A DNA stretch of 6,076 nt from an uncultured Lachnospiraceae bacterium. Lineage in GTDB: Bacteria > Bacillota_A > Clostridia > Lachnospirales > Lachnospiraceae. The stretch is taken from positions 1 through 6,076 of the forward strand of contig CAMOFS010000113.1 of assembly GCA_946613735.1 (NCBI GenBank), written 5' to 3'. Both the position numbers and the translations under genes were made by a program. Positions 1-6,076 of the stretch are shown here, in pieces. Each line of letters starts with the position of its first letter. The first letter of the stretch is position 1. Under the pieces are notes generated by a model. That model made no database searches, was not told the origin of the DNA, and saw only the letters and a list, made by a program, of their open reading frames with translations.

Positions 1-54
1 ATAGGACGTGTGATCCTCGGCTTTGGAAGCAGCGAGTACGAAGGTCAGCAGTAA
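1..54 (+). CDS. C-terminal end of a convergent gene, product unknown (partial)
   Basis: Read in frame from base 1, the plus strand is open for 17 codons, giving IGRVILGFGSSEYEGQQ, and then a TAA at 52-54. The peptide has normal codon choice and composition. It is followed by a hairpin (104-138) whose plus-strand 3' arm runs into seven T residues, as expected downstream of a plus-strand gene. The gene would converge on the minus-strand operon that ends at 141. I do not recognise the family from so short a tail. A chance open stretch of 17 codons is quite possible, so this is a moderate-confidence call resting mainly on the terminator polarity. Confidence 0.45.
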   Translation: MGRVILGFGSSEYEGQQ

Positions 55-58
55 AACT

Positions 59-103
59 ATTCTGAGCGCAGCGCACTGTCATTCTGAGCGCAGCGAAGAA
101 TCT
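59..103. repeat. Tandem pair of a dispersed intergenic repeat (ATTCTGAGCGCAGCG)
   Basis: The 15-mer ATTCTGAGCGCAGCG occurs at 59-73 and again at 81-95, with a 22-bp period. The second copy is complete: it is preceded by TGTC and followed by AAGAATCT. Its ends ATTCT and AGAAT are inverted, so the unit can fold as a short imperfect hairpin. The first copy lacks the closing AAGAATCT arm. From memory, the pattern GTCATTCTGAGCG-AGCGAAGAATCT is a dispersed REP-like intergenic repeat met in genomes of several unrelated bacterial phyla. The position between two convergent gene ends, next to a terminator, fits that. How it spreads is unknown; spread by a REP-type transposase is only an analogy. Confidence 0.7.
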
Positions 104-138
104 AAAAGGAGCCCGCGAAGTTGCGGACTCCTTTTTTT
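104..138 (-). terminator. Rho-independent terminator, probably bidirectional
   Basis: The arms at 104-116 and 123-135 form a 13-bp stem around a 6-nt loop (117-122). On the minus strand the stem is perfect apart from one G-U pair and ends in TTTTAGA, just after the lipoprotein stop at 141. On the plus strand the G-U becomes an A-C mismatch, but seven T residues (132-138) follow, so it should also stop a convergent plus-strand transcript. It marks the end of the minus-strand operon. Confidence 0.85.
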
Positions 139-140
139 GA

Positions 141-1379
141 TCAATCGTTATCCGATAATCCTGCCAGGTTAGAGATCATGTCGTTTACCGTGGACAGGTA
201 ATCCACCTCGGCATCATCCTCGTCATAGTCTCCGTCACCGTCCCGGTCACTGTGGCCGGTGGAATCACTATCATCTTCAGAATCTTCTTCGTCATCAGTC
301 TCAGGCTCATCCGGCTCGTCAGAGCTACCAGCCGTGGGATCTACCGTGATCTCAGCCGTCTCGGAATTTACAAAGAGTGTTCTCGTCCAGGTATCATACC
401 CCTCCACCTGTATGGTAAGGGTATGCCGTCCGTAGGGCACCTTGGTCTTTTTGCCTTCCTCTATCTCGTTACCGTCCATGAAAATGGATGACCCCTCCAC
501 GGAGCTTTTCACAACAAGCTTACAGTATTTGGGTCCCTCACCCTCCAGCTCCTTAAGGTCGAGCACAGTAGTCTCGTTCCTTTTTATTTTTACCTTTTTT
601 GTACCGCCGTAGCCATTGTTGGCTGCCGTCACCCTGTACTTGCCCTCAGGTACGGTAAGAGTCATGTCCGGAGTGATCTTTGCATATACGGTAGTGCCCA
701 CGCACAAAAGGCTGCCCTCAAACTTTTCGGTGTTGATCACCGTAAGATACCCGTGTCCCGTGGTTATGGTGATGGTGAGGATATCCTTGTCCAGACCTAT
801 CACCGAAAGGGTATCATCCTCCCCGATATCCTCATATCCAATCTCGATATCCTTGGAAAAAACCATGGTGTCCGCGGTAAGCCTGTAGTTGGTTGACCCT
901 ATTGTAAGAACACCCCTCTCCTCATCCAGGTCATATTTTACGATGTCATCATAGGTCCAGACATCATTTGCTGCCCTGACTGTCTCAAGAGTCCTGTCTC
1001 TCCCGCTTTCGGTGATATTGACCACCCGGCCGGGACCAAAGGCGGTAACATTGGTATCTCCACCATATTTATCTAAAAAGTCCGTCATTAGGGAATACCG
1101 GTATACATATTCCCTGCCGGTATAGAGATTCTTTAAAAATATCTTTTCTTTTTTGGTGTTTAGAAGCTGGACTATATAAAGCTCCGTAGTATCTACTGTG
1201 GTCTCTTCCCCCTCCGGAGTCTTAGGCTCATCCGTCTTAGGGATGCCCGGCTTTCTCGAGACCGAGACCTCCCCCGAAGGAGCCGTGCTATCAGAAGAAG
1301 CGGCACATGAGGTCATCACCATCATGGCCGCAACGGTTATCGATATTAAAAAAAAGAAACGTAAAAGCTTTTCTTTCAC
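141..1379 (-). CDS. PEGA-domain lipoprotein with acidic tail and EF-hand-like calcium loop
   Basis: Secreted lipoprotein of about 412 residues, function unknown. The N-terminus has charged MKEK, a hydrophobic stretch and a lipobox-like MTSC with Cys25, followed by a Ser/Thr/Pro/Glu linker, so it should be lipid-anchored on the outer face of the membrane. Residues about 65-205 are beta-rich with no family I recognise. Two PEGA-like repeats follow, about 211-278 (VPEGKY at 243) and 285-348 (VPYGRH at 314); PEGA domains are small surface beta-sandwiches. Residues 354-389 are highly acidic and end in DRDGDGDYDEDD (378-389), which has Asp at EF-hand positions 1, 3, 5 and 12 and Gly at 6, like half a dockerin. 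A short helix closes the protein. Start: GTG at 1379 lies 2 nt after the cca stop, has a weak GGA 7 nt upstream and gives a typical signal peptide. Another in-frame GTG at 1391 would add MEIT and overlap cca by 10 nt. Confidence 0.85.
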   Translation of the reverse strand: MKEKLLRFFFLISITVAAMMVMTSCAASSDSTAPSGEVSVSRKPGIPKTDEPKTPEGEETTVDTTELYIVQLLNTKKEKIFLKNLYTGREYVYRYSLMTDFLDKYGGDTNVTAFGPGRVVNITESGRDRTLETVRAANDVWTYDDIVKYDLDEERGVLTIGSTNYRLTADTMVFSKDIEIGYEDIGEDDTLSVIGLDKDILTITITTGHGYLTVINTEKFEGSLLCVGTTVYAKITPDMTLTVPEGKYRVTAANNGYGGTKKVKIKRNETTVLDLKELEGEGPKYCKLVVKSSVEGSSIFMDGNEIEEGKKTKVPYGRHTLTIQVEGYDTWTRTLFVNSETAEITVDPTAGSSDEPDEPETDDEEDSEDDSDSTGHSDRDGDGDYDEDDAEVDYLSTVNDMISNLAGLSDND

Positions 1380-1381
1380 TG

Positions 1382-2710
1382 TTATTTCCACTCATCTATT
1401 TTGGCCAAAAGTATGTCCCTGTCATTTTGCGAAGGATCATCTATGACCATATCCAAAAGCCTTTTTAAAAGCCTGCCGATCTCGGGTCCCCTGGGCACTC
1501 CGGCAGCTATCACGTCCTTGCCGCTTACTGCAAGCTCTGCCACAGTGACGCATTCGCCCTCGGATACTATCTGTTCAAAAAGCCGCTCTATCTCATCCAG
1601 CTCTGCCAGCTTTTCCTCTCGCTTATACCCGCTCTGGCCATGTACGTCCGCCCGCTTGAGCTCGATAAGGCCCGGCATATGATCCGCCCCGACCCTTGAC
1701 ATTAGGCGGCGGATATTGCGTCTGGTGGGAGCGGGCCGCTCGTCATGATGTCTCACCAGACAGCATACGTTATCTATAGTAGCGTTGTCCAGCTTGAACC
1801 TGCGCAGGATCTTTTTTGTCATATCCGCTCCCAGCTGAGGATGTCCCACAAAGTGGTCCTCCCCGTGGGGGTCGGTCTTCTTGCAAATGGGCTTTGCCAC
1901 GTCATGGAGCATGGCAGCCAACCTCATCACCTTGTCAGCGCTCACATGCTTCATCACCTCTATGGTATGGTGACCCACGTCATAGCAGTGGTGGTGGTGA
2001 TTCTGGGGGGTGGCCATCATCTCATCCCACTCAGGGAAAAACACCGCAGTAAGTCCCGTATCATAGACAGCTTCTATCTTTTCGGGATGGTCTGAGGTGA
2101 TAAGCTTAAGAGTCTCGGCCGTGATCCTCTCAGCTGAGATCCTGGAAAGAGTACCGGAAAGCTCCTTTATGGCAGCTAGTGTGGCCTCCTCTATCTCAAA
2201 GTCCAGCTGCGCAGAAAACCTAAGAGCCCTAAGCATCCTTAAGGCATCCTCTCCAAAGCGCTCCTTCGGATCACCCACACAACGGATGGTACGGGAAGCT
2301 ATATCCTCTGCACCGCCAAACATATCCACCAGGCCTGCTGTGTCATTGTAAGCCATGGCGTTGATGGTAAAATCCCTTCTTTTCAGATCCTCCTCTAAGC
2401 TGGCGGTAAAGGTCACATCCTTGGGATGCCTGCCATCCTCATAGTCACCGTCCACCCGGTAGGTAGTCACCTCAAAGCTCTGCCCGTACATGCGCACCGT
2501 GACCGTGCCATGCTCTATTCCCGTATCAATGGTACGGTCAAAGCATGCTTTCACCTCCGCAGGCAGGGCCGATGTAGTCACATCCCAGTCGTGGGGCGTA
2601 TGTCCCATTATGCTGTCGCGGACGCAGCCTCCCACGGCATAGGCCTCATAGCCATTTTGCTCCAGGATGCTTATGACTTTTTTTACCGGATCCGGGAGAA
2701 CTATTTGCAT
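1382..2710 (-). CDS. cca: CCA tRNA nucleotidyltransferase, HD-domain type
   Basis: Adds or repairs the 3' CCA end of tRNAs from CTP and ATP without a nucleic acid template, in the cytoplasm. It has 442 residues, the usual length for class II bacterial enzymes. The nucleotidyltransferase head shows GGCVRD (27-32) and the metal-binding DWD (Asp41, Asp43). RRDFTINAMA (111-120) and ERFGEDALRMLRALRF (150-165) are the next conserved motifs, including the EDxxR nucleotide-selecting element at 154-158. An HD domain follows, with YDVGHHT at 243-249 and His269-Asp270 in MLHDVAKP, then a helical tail. The HD domain is typical of E. coli-like and clostridial enzymes; in E. coli it has phosphohydrolase activity. 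The ATG directly abuts the proS stop codon. Its ribosome site (GGGGAAAGG, 2719-2727) lies inside the end of proS, so translation is probably coupled. It is complete. Confidence 0.97.
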   Translation of the reverse strand: MQIVLPDPVKKVISILEQNGYEAYAVGGCVRDSIMGHTPHDWDVTTSALPAEVKACFDRTIDTGIEHGTVTVRMYGQSFEVTTYRVDGDYEDGRHPKDVTFTASLEEDLKRRDFTINAMAYNDTAGLVDMFGGAEDIASRTIRCVGDPKERFGEDALRMLRALRFSAQLDFEIEEATLAAIKELSGTLSRISAERITAETLKLITSDHPEKIEAVYDTGLTAVFFPEWDEMMATPQNHHHHCYDVGHHTIEVMKHVSADKVMRLAAMLHDVAKPICKKTDPHGEDHFVGHPQLGADMTKKILRRFKLDNATIDNVCCLVRHHDERPAPTRRNIRRLMSRVGADHMPGLIELKRADVHGQSGYKREEKLAELDEIERLFEQIVSEGECVTVAELAVSGKDVIAAGVPRGPEIGRLLKRLLDMVIDDPSQNDRDILLAKIDEWK

Positions 2711-4150
2711 TTAGTATGCCTTTCCCCAGAATACAAGCTTTTTAGCAGGCTTGCCACAGCATACACAGGTATCGGCGATGTTCTCCTGCTCGAAGGGCAT
2801 GCATCGGCTGGTAGCTGTGGTGTCCTCCTTGATCTTTTCCTCGCAGGCAACGTCTCCGCACCACATACCACGGATGAAGCCCGGCTTCTTTTCCACTATA
2901 TCCAAAAACTCATCATAGTTATGGGCGTCATAGATATGGCTTTCAAGATGTGCCTTTGCCCTTTCAAACATATCGTTTCTGATAGTCTCCATAAGCTCGG
3001 CAGCCTTTGCTGCAGCATCGGTTATGGCGACTGTTATCTTTTCCCGGGTATCCCTGCGTACTAAAACGCACTCGCCGTTTTCAAGATCTCTGGGTCCTAT
3101 CTCGATACGTACAGGTATGCCCCTCATCTCCGCCTCGGCAAACTTCCATCCCGGAGACTTGTCTGAGTCATCCAGCTTAGCACGAAGGCCGGAAGCTGTC
3201 ACATCCTCTAAAAGCTTCTCGCAGGCTTCGAGCACGCCCTCCTTCTTCTGCTGGATGGGCACGATCATTACCTGGGTGGGAGCCACTGCAGGTGGCAGCA
3301 CCAGACCGGAATCGTCTCCGTGCACCATGATGATGGCACCGATGAGTCTGGTGGAAAGACCCCAGGAGGTCTGGTGTACATAGTTGAGCTTGTTATCCTT
3401 GTCCGTATACTGGATGTCAAAGGCCTTGGCAAAGCCGTCACCAAAGTTATGAGAAGTGCCTGACTGAAGAGCCTTGCCGTCATGCATCAGCGCTTCCATG
3501 GTATAGGTGGCCTCAGCACCGGCAAATTTTTCCTTGTCGGTCTTCTGGCCCGTTACCATAGGGATGGCCAGTACCTCACGACAGAAATCTTCATATACAT
3601 GAAGCATACGGATGGTCTCCTCCTGTGCCTCCTCAGCTGTTGCATGAGCCGTATGTCCCTCCTGCCATAAGAACTCGGATGAACGAAGGAAGGGCCTGGT
3701 GGACTTTTCCCATCTGACTACCGAACACCACTGGTTGTAGATCTTGGGCAGGTCGCGGTAGGAATGCACTATGTTTTTGTACAGATCACAGAAAAGGGTC
3801 TCTGAGGTAGGACGGATGCAAAGGCGCTCCACCAGTGGCTCCGTTCCTCCGTGGGTGACCCAGGCCACCTCGGGAGCAAAGCCCTCCACATGGTCCTTTT
3901 CCTTTTGCAAAAGACTCTCGGGAATCAGCATGGGCATGTAAACATTTTCCACACCCACCTTTTTAAATCTGGAGTCCAGCTCACGCTGGATGTTCTCCCA
4001 GATGGCGTATCCACCGGGCTTAAGTATCATAAAACCCTTGATGGTGGAATAGTCCATCAGCTCTGCCTTTTTAACAACGTCTGTGTACCACTGGGCAAAA
4101 TCCACATCCATTGACGTGATCTCTTCCACCAGCTTCTTGTCATTTGCCAT
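2711..4150 (-). CDS. proS: Prolyl-tRNA synthetase, archaeal/eukaryote-like type (ProS type 3)
   Basis: Class II aminoacyl-tRNA synthetase that charges tRNA-Pro with proline, using ATP; cytoplasmic and essential. At 479 residues it is the short form without the roughly 180-residue INS editing domain of E. coli-type ProRS. Motif 1 lies around 65-77, motif 2 around 140-162 (VVRWE then [14 protein letters not shown]), and motif 3 at 264-275 ([12 protein letters not shown], Arg268). The anticodon-binding domain starts near 292 (TQVMIVPIQ). The C-terminal domain has Cys431, Cys436, Cys462 and Cys465, which match in spacing the zinc ligands known from Thermus thermophilus ProRS. The chain also ends in Tyr, as that enzyme does. 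The start ATG has a good Shine-Dalgarno, AAAGGAG, with AGGAG 8 nt upstream, which overlaps the stop of the regulator gene. The 13-nt gap leaves no room for a T-box leader, so proS should be transcribed from upstream. Confidence 0.98.
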   Translation of the reverse strand: MANDKKLVEEITSMDVDFAQWYTDVVKKAELMDYSTIKGFMILKPGGYAIWENIQRELDSRFKKVGVENVYMPMLIPESLLQKEKDHVEGFAPEVAWVTHGGTEPLVERLCIRPTSETLFCDLYKNIVHSYRDLPKIYNQWCSVVRWEKSTRPFLRSSEFLWQEGHTAHATAEEAQEETIRMLHVYEDFCREVLAIPMVTGQKTDKEKFAGAEATYTMEALMHDGKALQSGTSHNFGDGFAKAFDIQYTDKDNKLNYVHQTSWGLSTRLIGAIIMVHGDDSGLVLPPAVAPTQVMIVPIQQKKEGVLEACEKLLEDVTASGLRAKLDDSDKSPGWKFAEAEMRGIPVRIEIGPRDLENGECVLVRRDTREKITVAITDAAAKAAELMETIRNDMFERAKAHLESHIYDAHNYDEFLDIVEKKPGFIRGMWCGDVACEEKIKEDTTATSRCMPFEQENIADTCVCCGKPAKKLVFWGKAY

Positions 4151-4165
4151 TTTTATCTCTCCTTT
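4151..4165 (-). promoter_or_regulatory. Strong proS ribosome binding site overlapping the regulator stop codon
   Basis: The minus strand reads AAAGGAGAG at 4165-4157, with AGGAG 8 nt before the proS ATG at 4150. Its first bases overlap the TAA of the response regulator gene (4166-4164). It fixes the proS start and is the strongest ribosome site in the window. Confidence 0.85.
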
Positions 4166-4874
4166 ATACTTTGATCCTGTATCCCGAGCCCCACACCGTC
4201 TCTATATACTCAGGGGAAGCCGGGTTCATTTCTATCTTTTCACGGATACGGCTGATATGTACCGCAACCGTTTTGATATCTCCTATACTGTTTTTGTCCC
4301 AGATCTTTTCAAAAAGCTCCTCCTTTGTGACAGGCTCGTTGGGACGCTGTGCCATAAAAAGCAAAACCTCATATTCCTTGGTGGTAAAGGACAGCTTTTT
4401 ACCCTTGAAAAACACCTCATGGGTAGGCTTTTTTATCAGAAGGTCCCTTATCCGTATCTCGTTTTCCGACACTGCCCTTTCGGCTACAGTCGTAGATGCA
4501 ACGGAGGTAAGCTTTTTATACCGGTCGATATGGGCCCTCACCCTGGCCACCAGCTCGGACGGTGAGAAGGGCTTGGTCATATAGTCGTCTGCACCCAGTC
4601 CAAGTCCGCGGATCTTATCAATATCGTCCTTTTTGGCGGATATCATCATCACCGGCACATCACTGCTGTCACGTATGGCCTCCATGATGGAAAAGCCATC
4701 TTCTCCGGGCAGCATCAGATCCAGAAGAATCATGTCATACTCGCCGCTTAGAGCCTTTTTGCGCCCTGCTGCCCCATCCGGTTCTACCACCACCTCATAT
4801 CCGGATAGAGTCAGATAATCCCTCTCCAGCTCAGCTATGGCGTCCTCATCCTCTATTATCAGTATCCTGTCCAT
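4164..4874 (-). CDS. OmpR/PhoB-family response regulator
   Basis: DNA-binding transcription factor of 236 residues, switched by phosphorylation from the kinase encoded just upstream. Receiver domain (about 1-118): acidic pocket Glu8-Asp9, phospho-acceptor Asp52 in [11 protein letters not shown], switch residue Ser79 in MISAKK, and Lys101 in MTKPF. After a linker (about 119-137), the winged-helix DNA-binding domain runs from about 138 to 235. Its recognition helix lies around 200-215 ([15 protein letters not shown]), and the C-terminus is the typical VWGSGYRI. The ATG at 4874 lies 29 nt inside the end of the kinase gene. GAGG sits about 4 nt upstream of it, and beta-strand 1 begins at residue 3, so the start is secure. 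Target genes are unknown. The position between the kinase and proS suggests co-transcription, possibly with autoregulation. Confidence 0.96.
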   Translation of the reverse strand: MDRILIIEDEDAIAELERDYLTLSGYEVVVEPDGAAGRKKALSGEYDMILLDLMLPGEDGFSIMEAIRDSSDVPVMMISAKKDDIDKIRGLGLGADDYMTKPFSPSELVARVRAHIDRYKKLTSVASTTVAERAVSENEIRIRDLLIKKPTHEVFFKGKKLSFTTKEYEVLLFMAQRPNEPVTKEELFEKIWDKNSIGDIKTVAVHISRIREKIEMNPASPEYIETVWGSGYRIKV

Positions 4875-5670
4875 ACATCCTCATACCAATCCCAATGGTT
4901 GTCCATGCCCCATATTCGCTCTCGGCCCATCCCCTGCCACCATGGTCCATAATAATGCGCCTGACCAGCCATAGCCCCACGCCACTGCCGCGGATGGAGC
5001 CCTTTTTCTCGCCGCCCCTGTACATATCATCAAAAACAAATGGCAGCTCCTCAGGGCGGATACCCCTGCCGTCGTCGGTGACCGTAAGGAGGAGCTCATC
5101 ACCCTCGGAATATAACCGGAGCAAAATATGACAGCGATCGCCACGTCTGTACTTAATGGAGTTCTCGATAAGATTATCAAGCACCCTCTTAAGCTGGTCT
5201 CCATCTCCCAGAACTCGTGTATCCCCTGATGTCTCGTCTGTAAAGTCTATCACCGTATTCCTGATACCATAGTCTGTCGCCCTGTCACTTACATACTGAC
5301 GAATGGCAAAAGAAACATCAATGGGCCTTTTGTCGTAGCTTATCTTATCATCCGCCGCTCTGGTATAAAGCATCATGTCGGAAAGCAAGGCGTCCATCTC
5401 CATGGCCTTACCGTATATCTGGCCAAGGTAAGCCCGACGCTTTTCCTCGGTGTCCGCGACCCCGTCCATAAGGCCCTCGGTATATCCCCGGATGACCGTA
5501 AGGGGGGTGCCCATATCATGGGCCAGTGCGATCAGCATCTGTCGCATACGCCTGCGTTCCTGTTTTTTTAAATAGACGCCATGCAACACGGTGACGACTA
5601 TCACCGCCAAAAAGGCAATCAACAGTAAAACGGAAACTATTACGTCCAAGTCCGACATCCACCTATACAT
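4846..5670 (-). CDS. Single-TM sensor histidine kinase with no extracellular sensor domain
   Basis: Membrane histidine kinase of up to 274 residues, the likely partner of the regulator encoded downstream with a 29-nt overlap. It has one hydrophobic segment (about 10-32) followed by KKQERRRMR, which keeps the kinase domains in the cytoplasm. HisKA dimerisation domain: His51 in ALAHDMGTPLTVIRGY. ATPase domain: N box NLIENSIKY (166-174), G1 box DDGRGI (199-204), F box FVFDDMY (211-217) and G2 box GSGVGL (228-233). All catalytic motifs are present, so it should be active. Only a few residues precede the membrane segment, so there is no room for an extracellular input domain; the signal must come through the membrane, the cytoplasm or a partner protein. 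The start is uncertain: the ATG at 5670 has no Shine-Dalgarno, whereas AGGTGG (5664-5659) lies 9 nt before a TTG at codon 8 (5649). The kinase-first order is less common than regulator-first in this family. Confidence 0.95.
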   Translation of the reverse strand: MYRWMSDLDVIVSVLLLIAFLAVIVVTVLHGVYLKKQERRRMRQMLIALAHDMGTPLTVIRGYTEGLMDGVADTEEKRRAYLGQIYGKAMEMDALLSDMMLYTRAADDKISYDKRPIDVSFAIRQYVSDRATDYGIRNTVIDFTDETSGDTRVLGDGDQLKRVLDNLIENSIKYRRGDRCHILLRLYSEGDELLLTVTDDGRGIRPEELPFVFDDMYRGGEKKGSIRGSGVGLWLVRRIIMDHGGRGWAESEYGAWTTIGIGMRMYGQDTDNRG

Positions 5671-5678
5671 ACGAAAAT

Positions 5679-5704
5679 GAGCCGTAGCGCAAAAGCCACG
5701 GCTC
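5679..5704 (-). terminator. Hairpin between metK and the kinase gene; probable metK terminator
   Basis: Inverted arms GAGCCGT (5679-5685) and ACGGCTC (5698-5704) form a perfect 7-bp stem. On the minus strand it extends by a G-U and two G-C pairs to 10 bp around a TTTTGC loop. It lies 37 nt after the metK stop and is followed by ATTTTCG, a modest U tract. It reads best as a metK terminator, probably leaky. It also ends 8 nt before the ATG at 5670 of the kinase gene, so it could instead act as a leader hairpin affecting kinase translation. Confidence 0.55.
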
Positions 5705-5705
5705 T

Positions 5706-5714
5706 ATGATATCA
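5706..5714 (-). promoter_or_regulatory. Possible extended -10 promoter for the kinase-proS-cca operon
   Basis: The minus strand reads TGATATCAT at 5714-5706, an extended -10 (TGn plus TATCAT, close to TATAAT), in an AT-rich stretch. No convincing -35 is seen; the region 17 nt upstream is a T run. Start of transcription would fall near 5699, inside the hairpin arm. Two direct copies of AGACTTT (minus strand, 5738-5732 and 5722-5716) lie just upstream and could be a regulator site. It is read from the sequence by eye and is only a candidate. Confidence 0.3.
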
Positions 5715-5741
5715 CAAAGTCTAAAGATAAAAAAGTCTTTA

Positions 5742-6076
5742 TTATAAAGCTGCCTTAAGTGCGTCCACTTTATCAAGCTTCTCCCAGGGCAGGTCCAGGT
5801 CATTGCGTCCGAAGTGGCCGTATGCAGCTGTCTGCTTATAGATGGGACGACGAAGATCCAGCATCTTTATGATGCCGGCGGGTCTCAGATCAAAGTTTTC
5901 GCGAACGATCTCAACGAGCTTCTCAGAGTCCACCTTGCCTGTGCCAAAGGTGTCAACGTTGACGGATGTGGGCTCAGCTACGCCGATAGCGTATGAAAGC
6001 TGGATCTCACACTTGTCTGCAAGGCCTGCTGCAACGATGTTTTTGGCAACATAACGTGCTGCATAAGCTGCGGAAC
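5742..6076 (-). CDS. metK: S-adenosylmethionine synthetase, C-terminal part (cut by window edge)
   Basis: Makes S-adenosylmethionine from methionine and ATP; a cytoplasmic enzyme and the cell's main source of methyl donor. Only the last 110 codons are in the window; the frame is open from the right edge to TAA at 5744-5742. The visible part begins [20 protein letters not shown], then [44 protein letters not shown] and AAYGHFGR, ending [15 protein letters not shown]. These are the conserved core and C-terminal blocks of bacterial MetK, and the end is of normal length. An internal GTG at 5933 is not a real start; it is Val in the middle of the domain. The gene lies 71 bp upstream of the kinase gene, on the same strand, and is probably its own transcription unit because of the hairpin between them. 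Confidence 0.97.
   Translation of the reverse strand, partial: SAAYAARYVAKNIVAAGLADKCEIQLSYAIGVAEPTSVNVDTFGTGKVDSEKLVEIVRENFDLRPAGIIKMLDLRRPIYKQTAAYGHFGRNDLDLPWEKLDKVDALKAAL

Noticed and set aside
1985..2003. Run of His codons in CCA enzyme (NHHHHC), looking like a His tag or repeat expansion
   Set aside because: It lies in the conserved segment before the HD domain, where this family is His-rich (QNHHH, YDVGHHT). It fits the family and needs no special explanation.
2426..3064. Plus-strand open frame of 212 codons
   Set aside because: It lies opposite the proS/cca junction, two certain genes with full-length conserved motifs, and its translation shows no domain. It is a shadow frame.
4151..4163. 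T-box leader or separate promoter for proS
   Set aside because: The gap is only 13 nt and is filled by the ribosome binding site. I saw no T-box sequence within the end of the regulator gene.
4083..4565. Plus-strand open frames of 160 and 146 codons opposite the response regulator
   Set aside because: Both are antisense to conserved regulator motifs, overlap each other in different frames and show no recognisable domain.
4846..4874. 29-nt overlap of kinase and regulator genes, considered as a frameshift or fusion
   Set aside because: The kinase ends after its complete G2 region, and the regulator begins with a proper beta-1 strand and its own ribosome site. It is a normal overlap in a co-translated pair.
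1..6076. CRISPR array, insertion sequence, tRNA/rRNA gene or phage remnant
   Set aside because: I saw no regularly spaced repeats, transposase motifs, tRNA-like folds or composition break. The only repeats are the short pair at 59-103 and the 7-mer pair at 5716-5738.

Overview
The window reads as ordinary chromosomal DNA from a Gram-positive bacterium of the Clostridia, most likely a Lachnospiraceae-type gut or rumen organism. This rests on the archaeal-type prolyl-tRNA synthetase, the HD-type CCA-adding enzyme, a one-TM histidine kinase paired with an OmpR-type regulator, a PEGA-domain lipoprotein, frequent ATA/AGG codons and G+C near one half by eye. The genus cannot be fixed from the sequence alone.

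Layout, read from the right edge on the minus strand: the C-terminal 110 codons of metK (S-adenosylmethionine synthetase, cut by the window edge) end at 5742. A 71-bp gap follows, holding a strong hairpin and a possible extended -10 promoter. Then come five tightly packed minus-strand genes: a sensor histidine kinase, an OmpR/PhoB-family response regulator (29-nt overlap), proS (13-nt gap), cca (0-nt gap) and a PEGA lipoprotein (start right at the cca stop). This looks like one transcription unit of about 5.5 kb, ending at a hairpin terminator at 104-138. To its left are a short tandem intergenic repeat (59-103) and what looks like the last 17 codons of a convergent plus-strand gene.

Together the genes mix housekeeping translation functions (proline charging, CCA-end addition or repair) with a membrane-linked two-component system and a secreted surface protein. 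The operon joins the expression of an essential aminoacyl-tRNA synthetase to the two-component genes; there is no T-box or other leader in front of proS. The lipoprotein has two PEGA-like beta domains, a very acidic tail and an EF-hand/dockerin-like calcium loop, and its function is not known.

I found no mobile element, CRISPR array, RNA gene or clearly new system. The observations most worth checking are the dispersed repeat at the left end, the calcium-loop PEGA lipoprotein, the sensor-less kinase with its unclear start, and the hairpin/promoter arrangement in front of it.
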